From positions 2,480,001 through 2,544,000 of the forward strand of contig NZ_CP041151.1 in assembly GCF_006494715.1 (NCBI RefSeq): DNA of 64,000 nt, given 5' to 3'. This document shows, in pieces, positions 28,148-37,808 of this stretch (its first letter is position 1; each line of letters opens with the position of its first letter). This DNA comes from Shewanella sp. SNU WT4 (GTDB taxonomy: Bacteria > Pseudomonadota > Gammaproteobacteria > Enterobacterales > Shewanellaceae). Position numbers and translations under genes: made by a program. Below the pieces are notes generated by a model. It was not told the DNA's origin, ran no database searches, and saw only the letters and a list, made by a program, of their open reading frames with translations.

Positions 28148-30052
28148 ATGATAAAAAAATCCTTAGTTTATTTAGTCTCGATAGGCTTATATGCCTGTAT
28201 CGTGCAACCAGTAAGTGCTGCCCTCACTGAATCGCAAAAAAATTATGTGGCCGCAAGAGCGGCCCTTAAAAGTGGCGATGACTACAGCTATCAACGGCTT
28301 AAACGCCGTTTAGCTGATTACCCGTTGGTGCTTTACCTTAATTATCATGAAAAAATTGATCATTTAGATGGCCTAAGCGCGTCACAATTTGCGAAGTGGT
28401 CAGCTCAATTTGAGGATTCGCCCTTATATCAAGGGGCAAGGCATCGTTTTTTAATGTCCGCCGGAAAACAAGAGCACTGGCAAGATTTTTTAAGCATTAG
28501 CCCAAGTGCGCCCAATAGCATTGAACTGCAATGTTATTACTATCAAGCTCAGCTTGCTAAGGGCGATAAGCAAGCAGCCTTTGACGGCGCCAAAACGCTA
28601 TGGCTTTATGGTGCGTCGCAGCCTAAAACTTGTGATGAGTTATTTAGCAAATGGAGTAACGCTGGCGAGCTTAGCGAAGCGTTAATCTGGCAACGCATGC
28701 TGCTCGCCTTTGATGCCAAGCAATTAGGCTTAATGAGCCACTTAGCTAAATCCATGAAGTCCCATAAAGCGCAGGCGCAGTTACTCATTGATGTCTATGG
28801 CGACCCTAAGCAGCTGCGTCATACTCAAAAATTTAAAAAATCCGACCCTTTAGTGGCTGATGTCGTCACTATTGGCTTACGAAAACTGGCGCAAACTAAT
28901 TTATCTAAAGCCTTTAGCTTATATCAGAGCTATCAACAAAAGGGGCTGTTTTCCAAACAGCAATCGCAACTGGCAGCTCACGCCTTAGTGCGCCGCGCGC
29001 TCATTAATCAAGATGTTGAATACCTAAGCCGCATAGATTCACTGCTGCCCATGATAAACAGCGATGATGTCACTGAAATGCGCCTGCGCTGGGCCATTAG
29101 AGATAACGACCTTAAGTCTCTGACTCAATTTCTTCCCTTACTGAGCCCAGAAGCGCAGCAAGAGAGCCGCTGGCAATATTGGACGGCGCGCAGCCGTAAC
29201 GATATTGAGCTATTAAAAAAACTTAGCGCCCAGCGTAATTTTTACGGTTTTTATGCCGCCGAGCAGTTGCAGCAAGATTATCAAATGGCTCATAACCAGT
29301 TGCCAGCACTTAGCCAGCAGCAGCAAAGAGAACTGCAGCAAACCCCAGGCTTTTTAAGAATGCTGGAGTTTAAAGCCTTAGATAAAAAGGGGTCGGCACG
29401 CATCGAATGGGACTATTTAATCCAAAACTCTGATAACGGTCCAGCCTTTGGCCAATTGGCTATCATCAAAGGTTGGCCAGAGCTTGCGATTCAAGCGACC
29501 ATTGCCGGTAAGCATTGGGATCATCTGGCGCTGCGTTTCCCCATCGCCTTTAAAGACAGCATGCAAGCTGCCGCACGCCGTCATCAAGTGGATTTGTATG
29601 AGATTTTAGCCATTGCGCGGCGCGAAAGCGCCATGTTCCCACTAGCGCGCAGTAGTGCCGGCGCCATGGGGTTAATGCAAGTCATGCCAGCAACGGCTAA
29701 GCAAACGGCTAAGCGCTATAGCTTACCCTACAGCAAAGACACGCAGTTACTTGAGCCCAAGTACAACGCTAACATTGGCACTGGATATTATAAGTATCTG
29801 TTAGAGAAGTATAATGGCAATCGCGTTCTAGCCATTGGTGCCTATAACGCCGGTCCTAGTCGCATTGCTAGCTGGTTAGCCCGCGCTGACGGTCAATTAG
29901 ATACCATGGCATTTATTGAAAGTATTCCGTTTAAAGAAACCCGCGAATACGTGCAAGCCGTGATTTCTTATCGAATTATTTATGAAGCGTTACACTCAAA
30001 TGGCAAGGTGGCGCCATTATTTACCGACAGTGAGATGCAATTTGCCTATTAA
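28148..30052 (+). CDS. slt: Soluble lytic murein transglycosylase Slt
   Basis: A 634-residue periplasmic enzyme with a signal peptide (ends near PVSAA). The long helical U-domain (residues about 25-450, doughnut-like in E. coli Slt70) is followed by the SLT catalytic domain. The catalytic glutamate is Glu493 in ARRESAMF, with SSAGAMGLMQVMP and AIGAYNAGPSR after it. It cleaves glycan strands and degrades uncrosslinked peptidoglycan. The ribosome site AGGGAGGTGACACT is near perfect. Together with mltD it gives two lytic transglycosylases in the window. Confidence 0.94.
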   Translation: MIKKSLVYLVSIGLYACIVQPVSAALTESQKNYVAARAALKSGDDYSYQRLKRRLADYPLVLYLNYHEKIDHLDGLSASQFAKWSAQFEDSPLYQGARHRFLMSAGKQEHWQDFLSISPSAPNSIELQCYYYQAQLAKGDKQAAFDGAKTLWLYGASQPKTCDELFSKWSNAGELSEALIWQRMLLAFDAKQLGLMSHLAKSMKSHKAQAQLLIDVYGDPKQLRHTQKFKKSDPLVADVVTIGLRKLAQTNLSKAFSLYQSYQQKGLFSKQQSQLAAHALVRRALINQDVEYLSRIDSLLPMINSDDVTEMRLRWAIRDNDLKSLTQFLPLLSPEAQQESRWQYWTARSRNDIELLKKLSAQRNFYGFYAAEQLQQDYQMAHNQLPALSQQQQRELQQTPGFLRMLEFKALDKKGSARIEWDYLIQNSDNGPAFGQLAIIKGWPELAIQATIAGKHWDHLALRFPIAFKDSMQAAARRHQVDLYEILAIARRESAMFPLARSSAGAMGLMQVMPATAKQTAKRYSLPYSKDTQLLEPKYNANIGTGYYKYLLEKYNGNRVLAIGAYNAGPSRIASWLARADGQLDTMAFIESIPFKETREYVQAVISYRIIYEALHSNGKVAPLFTDSEMQFAY

Positions 30053-30107
30053 TCTTACCTAACGTAAAGGCTCACTAATAACCTCAACTAAGACAAGGAG
30101 TCTCACT

Positions 30108-31016
30108 GTGAGTAATTTGCTTAATGGCTTAATTAACCAATTACAGCAAGTGTTATTAGGGAAACCGCAGCCGATAAAATTGGCCTTAGCGTGTATTTTA
30201 GCGCGAGGCCATTTATTAATCGAAGACTTGCCAGGCATGGGTAAAACGAGTCTGGCGCAAGGGATTGCGTTAAGCCTTGGACTCAGTTATCAACGCATTC
30301 AATTTACCAGTGACATGCTGCCTGCTGATATCTTAGGTGTGACCATTTTTGATAGGCAAGATAGTCAGTTTATCTTCCATCCGGGCCCGATTTTCCAGCA
30401 AATGATCTTGGCCGATGAAATCAACCGCGCCAGCCCTAAAACCCAAAGTGCCTTGTTAGAGGCCATGGCCGAACATCAAGTAACCTTAGATGGCAAAACT
30501 CACCGCCTGCCCTCGCCTTTTTTTGTGATAGCCACTCAAAACCCCAGTGAACAAGCCGGCACCTTTATGTTGCCAGAATCCCAGTTAGACCGTTTTATGA
30601 TGCGCATTTCTTTAGGGTATCCAGATAATCACGCCGAAATGCAAATGCTGCAAGCCATGGCGAGTAATGCCCATCAAACCGAACTTGCTCAATGCTTAAG
30701 CCCGACCCAGTTAGTGGAACTGCAGCAACGGGTTGATAATGTTACTGCCTCAGATGCTGTGCTGCGCTACTTATTAGCCTTAGTGCATGCCAGTCGCCAC
30801 AGCGCTGATGCAACCGGATTATCACCGCGCGCAACTAAGGCGTTATTGCAAGCCTCCAAAGCCTGGGCGATGTTAGAGAACCGCGATTATGTGCTGCCAG
30901 ATGATGTACAAGCCGTGTTTGTAGCTGTGGCCCAGCATAGAATGCGTAGCCGCAGTGATTTACAAGGCGATAGTCACTGCCTGCAGATACTTAATCAAGT
31001 CAATCCCATCCGCTAA
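30108..31016 (+). CDS. MoxR-family AAA+ ATPase
   Basis: A 302-residue AAA+ chaperone-like ATPase. Walker A is LPGMGKTSLA near residue 42, Walker B LADEINRASPKTQSALLEAM near 100, and the sensor segment FFVIATQNPSEQAGTF near 135. The start is GTG at 30108 with AAGGAG eight bases before it. It is the first gene of a MoxR-DUF58-transglutaminase set, a widespread arrangement in which the ATPase is thought to help assemble or activate a client, often of the VWA type. No VWA gene is present here. It lies after slt with its own ribosome site. Confidence 0.9.
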   Translation: MSNLLNGLINQLQQVLLGKPQPIKLALACILARGHLLIEDLPGMGKTSLAQGIALSLGLSYQRIQFTSDMLPADILGVTIFDRQDSQFIFHPGPIFQQMILADEINRASPKTQSALLEAMAEHQVTLDGKTHRLPSPFFVIATQNPSEQAGTFMLPESQLDRFMMRISLGYPDNHAEMQMLQAMASNAHQTELAQCLSPTQLVELQQRVDNVTASDAVLRYLLALVHASRHSADATGLSPRATKALLQASKAWAMLENRDYVLPDDVQAVFVAVAQHRMRSRSDLQGDSHCLQILNQVNPIR

Positions 31017-31108
31017 TGGATTGTTGACACAATCAATACAAGCAGTGGTGCAGAATAGATGGGCGGTGAATAGTCGCGAATAGTCTTTGGCCATTTAAGG
31101 ATAGGTAA

Positions 31109-32134
31109 ATGATGAGCGGTGGCAGATTTTTCAACACACAGGCGCGCCAGCAATTACTCCAGCGCTGGCTTAATAAGCGCTTGCCGGCGGCAAACCATAT
31201 CACCTTAAATCATCACAGCATTTTTATTCTGCCCACGTTTCAAGGCCTGTTGTGGGTGATTATGGTGTTATTACTGTATTTGTTTGGCACAAATTATCAG
31301 AATAATTTGATCATAGGTCTTGGTATTTTAATGCTAGGGCTATTTGTTACTTCCATTTTATTGTGTTATCGCAATCTGGCAGGAATAGATTTAAGTGCCA
31401 GACCCATAGGCGAAGTTTATCAAGGCAATACCTTAGGCATTGCCATAGGCTTAAGCGCGCGCCAAACCTCCTACCATTTGCAGCTTAGTTACCATAATAA
31501 ACAATCAGTTACCTTAGCGCAGTTAACTACAGATAGCCAAGATGTGTATGTCCCCTTTAATGCTGTGCGCCGCGGGTTTATTGAGCCGCCGCGTTTAACC
31601 TTGGTAAGCGCCTTTCCCTTAGGCCTATGCCGCGCTTGGACTTATGTAAATTTAGCCAATCCCTTGTGGGTATTTGCAGCTCCTATTGCAAGCACTCTGT
31701 TATCGGCTCAATTCACGCCGGACAATCAAACGGGCAAAGGGGCGCCGCAAACTGGAGCCGATGAATTTATTGGCCTTAAAAACTATGTGGTGGGCGATGC
31801 ACTTAACCGTGTGGCATGGAAACAATGGGCGCAAAAAAATACCATGCAAGTTAAGCAGTTTCATCAGCCCCAAGGCTTGCCTCAATGGTTAATCTTGCCT
31901 GAGGTTTATGGCGCGGCGCGGGAACTTGCCATTTCCCAGCTCACTTTTAAAGTCAATGAACTCATAGCGCAAGGCATTAGCGTTGGCCTAGCACTGCCAC
32001 GCCAACGCTTGCCCCCCGATGATAGTGAGGCTCATAGACTCCGCTGCTTACAAGCCCTCGCCGCGTTGCCGCTAGCAACAGAAACTAGTGCGGAAGCAGC
32101 GACTCGCCTGAAGGACAATGGCCGCCATGAGTGA
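31109..32134 (+). CDS. DUF58-domain membrane protein
   Basis: A 341-residue protein with two membrane spans near the N-terminus (FQGLLWVIMVLLLYLFG and LIIGLGILMLGLFVTSILLCY) and a C-terminal DUF58 part. The typical segment is GADEFIGLKNYVVGDALNRVAWKQWAQKN around residue 210-240. The function is not known biochemically; these proteins always travel with MoxR ATPases and often with transglutaminases. ATG follows AAGGATAGG. Its end overlaps the next gene by 8 bases (ATGAGTGA). Confidence 0.87.
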   Translation: MMSGGRFFNTQARQQLLQRWLNKRLPAANHITLNHHSIFILPTFQGLLWVIMVLLLYLFGTNYQNNLIIGLGILMLGLFVTSILLCYRNLAGIDLSARPIGEVYQGNTLGIAIGLSARQTSYHLQLSYHNKQSVTLAQLTTDSQDVYVPFNAVRRGFIEPPRLTLVSAFPLGLCRAWTYVNLANPLWVFAAPIASTLLSAQFTPDNQTGKGAPQTGADEFIGLKNYVVGDALNRVAWKQWAQKNTMQVKQFHQPQGLPQWLILPEVYGAARELAISQLTFKVNELIAQGISVGLALPRQRLPPDDSEAHRLRCLQALAALPLATETSAEAATRLKDNGRHE

Positions 32135-34208
32135 GCAATTGATCCCACGGCGCAGTCAGCTTTGGCTGCTGATTGTAAATATTGCCGTGTTATTGCCCTT
32201 AAGCCCTCATGCAACGTCTTGGAGTTTGGGGATTTGCACCATTTGCTGGTTGTGGCGCCTTGGCATTTATTTTGGCAAGGTGGCTAAACCGCCACGCATT
32301 TTAGTATCAGGCTTAGCCCTTGGCGCCGCCGCAACCTTAGCCTTAGTCGCTACCGATATTGGCGCGCTCAATGCCTTAATTAACTTATTAATCTTGGGCT
32401 ATGCCCTTAAATACATTGAAATTCGCCAGCAGCGCGATATTCACACCATAGTGTTAGCCGGCTTCTTTTTAGTGGCCTTAAGTTTTATTGATAATCAGTC
32501 CATGGGCGCAGCGCTCATTATGCTGATTATTGTGATGCTAAATTTAGCGGCGCTCATGAGCCTCTATATTACTCATATTAGTGTTATCCATGCTTTTGGT
32601 TTTATTGGCCGCTGGTTGTTATTAAGTGCGCCGCTCGCCTTATGTTTATTTTTAATACTGCCGCGCTTACCGCCGTTATGGTTAAGTCCGCAGCTAAATA
32701 CGACGGTGACGGGGCTATCCAATGAAATGGCCCTTGGTGATATTACTGAGCTCACCCGCTCTAATGAGCTCGTTTTTAGAGTGAGTTTTGATGCACAGAT
32801 CCCAGCAGTCGCAACGCTTTACTGGCGCGCGCTAGTGTTAGAAGATTTTGATGGTGAGCGCTGGCGCCAACAAGCGCACATCCAACAAGCCGAAGCGCAA
32901 GTGGCGACAGACTTACCCGCAAGAAGGCCTGATTTAACTCTGCCAGAGCGCCAAATCATAAGCTATGACATCATCATGGAGCCAAGCCAACAAACTTGGT
33001 TAGTGGGTTTAGATACCGCCTTTAGTCAGTCAGACCATGTGGTTAATACCTATCAATATCGCCTCTTGGCTAAACAAGCCGTGAATCAAACCATGCGTTA
33101 TCGAGTATCAAGCGTGAGTAACTCCCCGATGGGGCTTGATTTAATAGCCTCTGACTATCAAGCCAACTTATTGCTCCCCACTGAGCACAAGGCATTAGAG
33201 CAAAACATTCTAAATCCACAAACCGTGAGCTTAGGGCAAGAATTTGGCCGACGTTTCCCCGATCCCAATCAGCGCCTTAAAGCCATGCAGCAATACTTTC
33301 AGCAGCAGCCATTTTTTTATACCTTAACCCCGCCGCGCCTTGGCGCCGCACAAATCGATGACTTTTTGTTTACCAGTAAACAAGGATTTTGCGGCCATTA
33401 CGCCTCAGCGCTTGTGTATCTTGCCCGCGCCTCAGGCATGCCGGCTCGAGTGGTCAGTGGTTATCAAGGCGGGATAGTGAGCCCTGATAAAGACTTTGTC
33501 AGTGTCTATCAATACATGGCTCATGCCTGGGTTGAAGTGTGGATTCAAGGTCAAGGTTGGGTGCGCGCCGACCCTACGGCTATGATAGCGCCTGAGCGCG
33601 TGCTTGATGGTTTTGATGCACTGTTTACTCCGCAGCAATCCTATTTAGCGCAAAGCCATCAATTTAGCCAAAAACTGCAATTACATCCTTGGTTTATCGC
33701 GCTGCAATCACAATTTCACATGGCCGATTATTACTGGAGCCAATGGGTGCTGGGCTTTGACAATGACAAGCAGCTAAAGATACTAAACCAACTGTTTGGC
33801 ACAGTATCTGCGCTGAAAATCGGCGCCTTACTGCTGGCAAGTTTAGCTATAAGCTTAATTTTATTGCTGTTAGTGCCAAGTTTGAGTGTTAATAACCGCC
33901 GCCACGATGCCTTAGCGCGTCACTATCGCCGCTTAAGTGCCTATCTGCATAGCCATTACGGCTTATCGGCCGTGGCCACGCCCAGAGAAGTGCATCAAAG
34001 TATTAGCGCGCATCATCCCCATCTTAATGATTTAAGCCTCAGCCTTTACCAAGATTTTATTTATGTGCGTTATCAAGAGGCCGCGCCTAAGGCAGAAACT
34101 AACACTCGTAAAGCGCTAGAGCGCAATTGCCATGGCTTGATCCGTAAGCTTTATTGGCGATTAGTTTTTTATCGCTTACGCCAGCATCTATTAAGTGTCA
34201 TCCGTTAA
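32127..34208 (+). CDS. TgpA-like membrane transglutaminase-domain protein
   Basis: A 693-residue protein with several N-terminal membrane spans (residues about 10-190), a transglutaminase-like domain and a C-terminal span (ALLLASLAISLILLLLV) followed by a DUF4129-like tail. The catalytic triad is Cys422 in GFCGHYAS, His466 in MAHAWVEVW and Asp482 in RADPTA, so the papain-like site is intact. Pseudomonas TgpA is essential and has periplasmic transglutaminase activity. ATG at 32127 overlaps the DUF58 stop; ATG at 32118 (three codons earlier) is equally open. Third gene of the MoxR set. Confidence 0.88.
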   Translation: MSEQLIPRRSQLWLLIVNIAVLLPLSPHATSWSLGICTICWLWRLGIYFGKVAKPPRILVSGLALGAAATLALVATDIGALNALINLLILGYALKYIEIRQQRDIHTIVLAGFFLVALSFIDNQSMGAALIMLIIVMLNLAALMSLYITHISVIHAFGFIGRWLLLSAPLALCLFLILPRLPPLWLSPQLNTTVTGLSNEMALGDITELTRSNELVFRVSFDAQIPAVATLYWRALVLEDFDGERWRQQAHIQQAEAQVATDLPARRPDLTLPERQIISYDIIMEPSQQTWLVGLDTAFSQSDHVVNTYQYRLLAKQAVNQTMRYRVSSVSNSPMGLDLIASDYQANLLLPTEHKALEQNILNPQTVSLGQEFGRRFPDPNQRLKAMQQYFQQQPFFYTLTPPRLGAAQIDDFLFTSKQGFCGHYASALVYLARASGMPARVVSGYQGGIVSPDKDFVSVYQYMAHAWVEVWIQGQGWVRADPTAMIAPERVLDGFDALFTPQQSYLAQSHQFSQKLQLHPWFIALQSQFHMADYYWSQWVLGFDNDKQLKILNQLFGTVSALKIGALLLASLAISLILLLLVPSLSVNNRRHDALARHYRRLSAYLHSHYGLSAVATPREVHQSISAHHPHLNDLSLSLYQDFIYVRYQEAAPKAETNTRKALERNCHGLIRKLYWRLVFYRLRQHLLSVIR

Positions 34209-34331
34209 CCATCAGGCGAAGAGCTAAAATATTCAGGCCTTAGCTCAATAAGCCAGCATAGTTAAGTCATTCAGTTGAATGGGGATTATCAAAGGCATAG
34301 AATGACTTTTTTATTCTAGCGTGAGCACCTT

Positions 34332-37300
34332 ATGCTGCATCTTATCCAGTCGAATCAAATGGAATTGCTCGCTGAACAATTAGCGAATTTATTGACACTC
34401 GACAGTGGCGCCTCGGCATTAAGCCAAGAGCAAATCTTAGTGCAAAGTCCAGGCATGTCGACTTGGTTAAGATTACAAATTGCCAGTCATAATGGCATAG
34501 CCGCAGCGCAAGAGTTCCCCTTACCTTCAAGCTTTATTTGGCAATTGTGCTATTTGCTGCTTGAAGATGTGCCAGAAGAAAACCCTTTTACTAAAGCGGC
34601 CATGACCTGGAAGCTAATGGCGCTATTGCCAAGTTATTTAGATCAGGATGAATTTGCGCCGCTGCGCCATTATCTTGGTGATGGCAAGCCCTTAAAGCTG
34701 TATCAACTTAGCGCTAAAATCGCCGATATTTTCGATCAATATTTAGTTTATCGCCCCGAGTGGATTTTAGCCTGGGAAGAAAACGATCCCTTAGCAGCCC
34801 CTAACATTAGCGCTGAGCATGCATGGCAACCTTTGCTGTGGCGCGCATTAGTGGCTTATAACCGCGATACCTTAGGTCAAAGTGATTACCACAGAGCAAA
34901 CTTGCATCAAGCGCTGATCTCACGCTTAAACGCAGGCACTCATAAGGCTAAATTGCCGCCGCGTTTTTTTGTATTTGGCATATCGTCCATGGCGCCGCAA
35001 ACCTTAGATGTGATTTACGCCCTCGCCAGTCACAGCGATGTATTTATGCTTAATCTAAGCCCGTGTGAGCATTATTGGGGCGATATTGTCGACCCGAAAG
35101 CGCGGGCGCGCATGGCACTCACCTATGCCAATAAAAAGCAGCTTCCCGCCTTATGGCAAGACAGCTTAGAAGTCGGCAATCCGTTACTCGCTAACAATGG
35201 CAAGATGGGTCGCGAGATGCTCGACATGCTCCTTGAACTTGAGCCCACGCATATTGCTTGGCATGAAGCCTTTAAAGCATCACCTCACAACAATATGTTG
35301 TCCGGGCTTCAAAACGATATTTTGGAAATGTCGACCTTAGGCACCTCCTTGTGCCCTGAGGTTGAGCAATACATCAATATTCAGCGGCGCCGAGAATTAG
35401 CACCTAACGATCATTCGTTAGTGCTGCGCAGTTGTCACAGCCCACTGCGTGAAATCGAGACCTTGCATGATCATCTATTAAGTGAACTGGACGCTGACCC
35501 AAGTCTGAGCCCGCGGGACATAGTAGTCATGCTGCCCGATGTGGCCGCTTACGCTCCTTATATCGATGCTGTTTTTGGGGCTAAACAAGGCCATCACTTT
35601 ATTCCTTATGCCATTAGTGATCGCGGCGCCGCGCAAGAATCACCGCTGATTAATAGTTTTTTAAATTTATTACAGCTTGATACCAGCCGCTTTGGCCTCA
35701 CTGACATTATCAGCATTTTAGAAGTGCCAGCCGTGATGGCGCGCTTTGATATTCATAGTGATGAGCTAGAGCGCCTAACCTTGTGGCTGCAACAAGCAGG
35801 TATTCGGTGGGGACGCGATGCCGATAATCGCGCTGAGCTTGGCTTGCCTGCCTTTGACAAACATTCATGGGCCTTTGGTATTCGCCGCCTTATCTTGGGC
35901 TACGCCTTGGGCGATGATGCCAATATTTATCTTGGCGATTTACCTGTGGCTGGCATTGAAGGTCAAAATGCGCAGTCGCTGGGTAAACTCTTAGATTTTA
36001 TTGAAGTACTCGATGGCTTTCGCCAGCAAATGAATCAAAACGGCGATGCCATTAGTCGCATCCAATGTTTGCAGCAACTGCCCCTAGATTTATACCTTGC
36101 CAGTGATGATGACGATGCTGATTTAAAGCAGATTCAAACGGCGCTAGATCAATTTAGCCACCAAGTATTACCTTCAGGCTTTGACGGCGACTTGCCCTTA
36201 GCCGTGATTCATCAATGGTTTAATAGCGTGTTAAGTGAATCACGCGTAGGGCAACGTTATCTTGCTGGCAGCGTTAACTTTTGCACCTTAATGCCTATGC
36301 GCTCCATCCCATTTAAACGGGTATGTATGTTAGGCATGAATGATGGCGTGTATCCACGGGTCCAGCATCCTGTAGGCTTTGATTTAATGGCGCATTTAGG
36401 GGCCAAGCGCGGCGATCGCTCGCGCCGCCTTGACGATCGCTATTTATTCTTAGAAGCCTTGTTATCGGCGCGTGAGCAACTGTATATCAGTTATGTCGGT
36501 CACAGTGAACGCGATAACAGTGAGCGCATTCCATCCATGTTAGTGTCTGAGCTGATTGAATATTGCCAGTTATGCTATCGCCCAAGTGACTGCATCCCGA
36601 GTGGCAAGCAAGATACTGCCACCTTAGTGCATGAAGGCAACCATGCCGCTAAAAAACTCCTTAACAGCATATTGCGCGAGCAACCGCTGCAACCTTTTGA
36701 TCCTAAGTTGTATCAAGTGCCAGCAACTCGCAGCGCCAGCGATTTAACCGATTCAAATAATGGCAGCAATGGCCTCTCGCAAAGTTATGCGGCGCAGTGG
36801 TGCCCAGCGCCAAGAGAGCTTAATGAGCCGCAGCATTTTATCAATGCCGCCATCGAGCAAGAACAAGCACAAGCCAGTCACCTTGAATTGGCGACCTTAA
36901 TTCGTTTCTTTAGAAACCCGTGCCAGTATTTTTTCCAGCACACCCTGAAGGTGGATTTGCGATTAGACATAGATAGCCAAAGCAATGATGAACCTTTTGA
37001 ATTGAACCCTTTGCAGCGCTATCAGGTGCAGCAAAGCCTGCTTGATAGCGCCTTAGCCAATCCCCAAGGTGAAATTGATGCCAGTCTGATTGATGAGTTA
37101 AAAGCGGCTGGCCAATTACCTATGGCGCCGTTCGATCAATTAACCTTAACTCAATACCAAAAGGATATTGGCGCCCTCATTGAACGCAGTCTGTTTATGC
37201 GCGCGCTCTTGCCGACGCCAACCCCGATAGATATTGAGCTTCATTGTGACAAGGTTATTCTTGAGGGGCGAATTGAGGATGTTTACCCCAAAGGGCTTAT

Positions 37301-37808
37301 TAATGTGCGCCCTGGCACCACTAAACCTAAAGACTTATTACGCTTATATTTGCGTCACTTATGCCTTAATGCCAGTGGCTATCATACCGATGCCTACCTG
37401 TTAGATGTTGGACATTTCCATCACTTAGCGCCGTTAACCGCTCTGCAAGCATTAAATTGCTTAAATGAGTTAATCGAGGCTTATCATCAGGGTCTGCGTT
37501 TGCCATTAGCCTTTATGGCACAAACCTCTCTAGCCTATCAAGAGTGTGATAATGCTCTGAGCCATCAAGAGAAACTCGATGAAATTGAAGCTGTGTGGCT
37601 CAATGATTCCGGCTTTGGTGATGGCGCCGACCCGCATAATGCCCGGGTATTTACATTCCCCGATGATTTTACTGATGGCTCTATCAATACTAAAGCCGCC
37701 CCTTGGAGCTTTGCCCAAGTGGCCCACAGGATATATGCCCCTATGTTGAGCCTCTATCACACCGACACCTTAGCCAAACTCGACGCTTTTGTGGGAGATA
37801 ACGCATGA
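34332..37808 (+). CDS. recC: Exodeoxyribonuclease V gamma subunit RecC
   Basis: A 1158-residue subunit of RecBCD, slightly longer than E. coli RecC (1122). It holds the complex together and reads Chi. Recognisable parts are the N-terminal PGMSTWLRLQIAS (degenerate helicase motif Ia), a degenerate SF1 helicase region (CHSPLREIETLHDHLL), VCMLGMNDGVYPR and RRLDDRYLFLEALLSAREQLYISYVG, and the inactive nuclease-like C-terminal part. The stop overlaps the recB start as ATGA, so translation is coupled. E. coli has ptrA between recC and recB; here they are directly joined. Confidence 0.95.
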   Translation: MLHLIQSNQMELLAEQLANLLTLDSGASALSQEQILVQSPGMSTWLRLQIASHNGIAAAQEFPLPSSFIWQLCYLLLEDVPEENPFTKAAMTWKLMALLPSYLDQDEFAPLRHYLGDGKPLKLYQLSAKIADIFDQYLVYRPEWILAWEENDPLAAPNISAEHAWQPLLWRALVAYNRDTLGQSDYHRANLHQALISRLNAGTHKAKLPPRFFVFGISSMAPQTLDVIYALASHSDVFMLNLSPCEHYWGDIVDPKARARMALTYANKKQLPALWQDSLEVGNPLLANNGKMGREMLDMLLELEPTHIAWHEAFKASPHNNMLSGLQNDILEMSTLGTSLCPEVEQYINIQRRRELAPNDHSLVLRSCHSPLREIETLHDHLLSELDADPSLSPRDIVVMLPDVAAYAPYIDAVFGAKQGHHFIPYAISDRGAAQESPLINSFLNLLQLDTSRFGLTDIISILEVPAVMARFDIHSDELERLTLWLQQAGIRWGRDADNRAELGLPAFDKHSWAFGIRRLILGYALGDDANIYLGDLPVAGIEGQNAQSLGKLLDFIEVLDGFRQQMNQNGDAISRIQCLQQLPLDLYLASDDDDADLKQIQTALDQFSHQVLPSGFDGDLPLAVIHQWFNSVLSESRVGQRYLAGSVNFCTLMPMRSIPFKRVCMLGMNDGVYPRVQHPVGFDLMAHLGAKRGDRSRRLDDRYLFLEALLSAREQLYISYVGHSERDNSERIPSMLVSELIEYCQLCYRPSDCIPSGKQDTATLVHEGNHAAKKLLNSILREQPLQPFDPKLYQVPATRSASDLTDSNNGSNGLSQSYAAQWCPAPRELNEPQHFINAAIEQEQAQASHLELATLIRFFRNPCQYFFQHTLKVDLRLDIDSQSNDEPFELNPLQRYQVQQSLLDSALANPQGEIDASLIDELKAAGQLPMAPFDQLTLTQYQKDIGALIERSLFMRALLPTPTPIDIELHCDKVILEGRIEDVYPKGLINVRPGTTKPKDLLRLYLRHLCLNASGYHTDAYLLDVGHFHHLAPLTALQALNCLNELIEAYHQGLRLPLAFMAQTSLAYQECDNALSHQEKLDEIEAVWLNDSGFGDGADPHNARVFTFPDDFTDGSINTKAAPWSFAQVAHRIYAPMLSLYHTDTLAKLDAFVGDNA

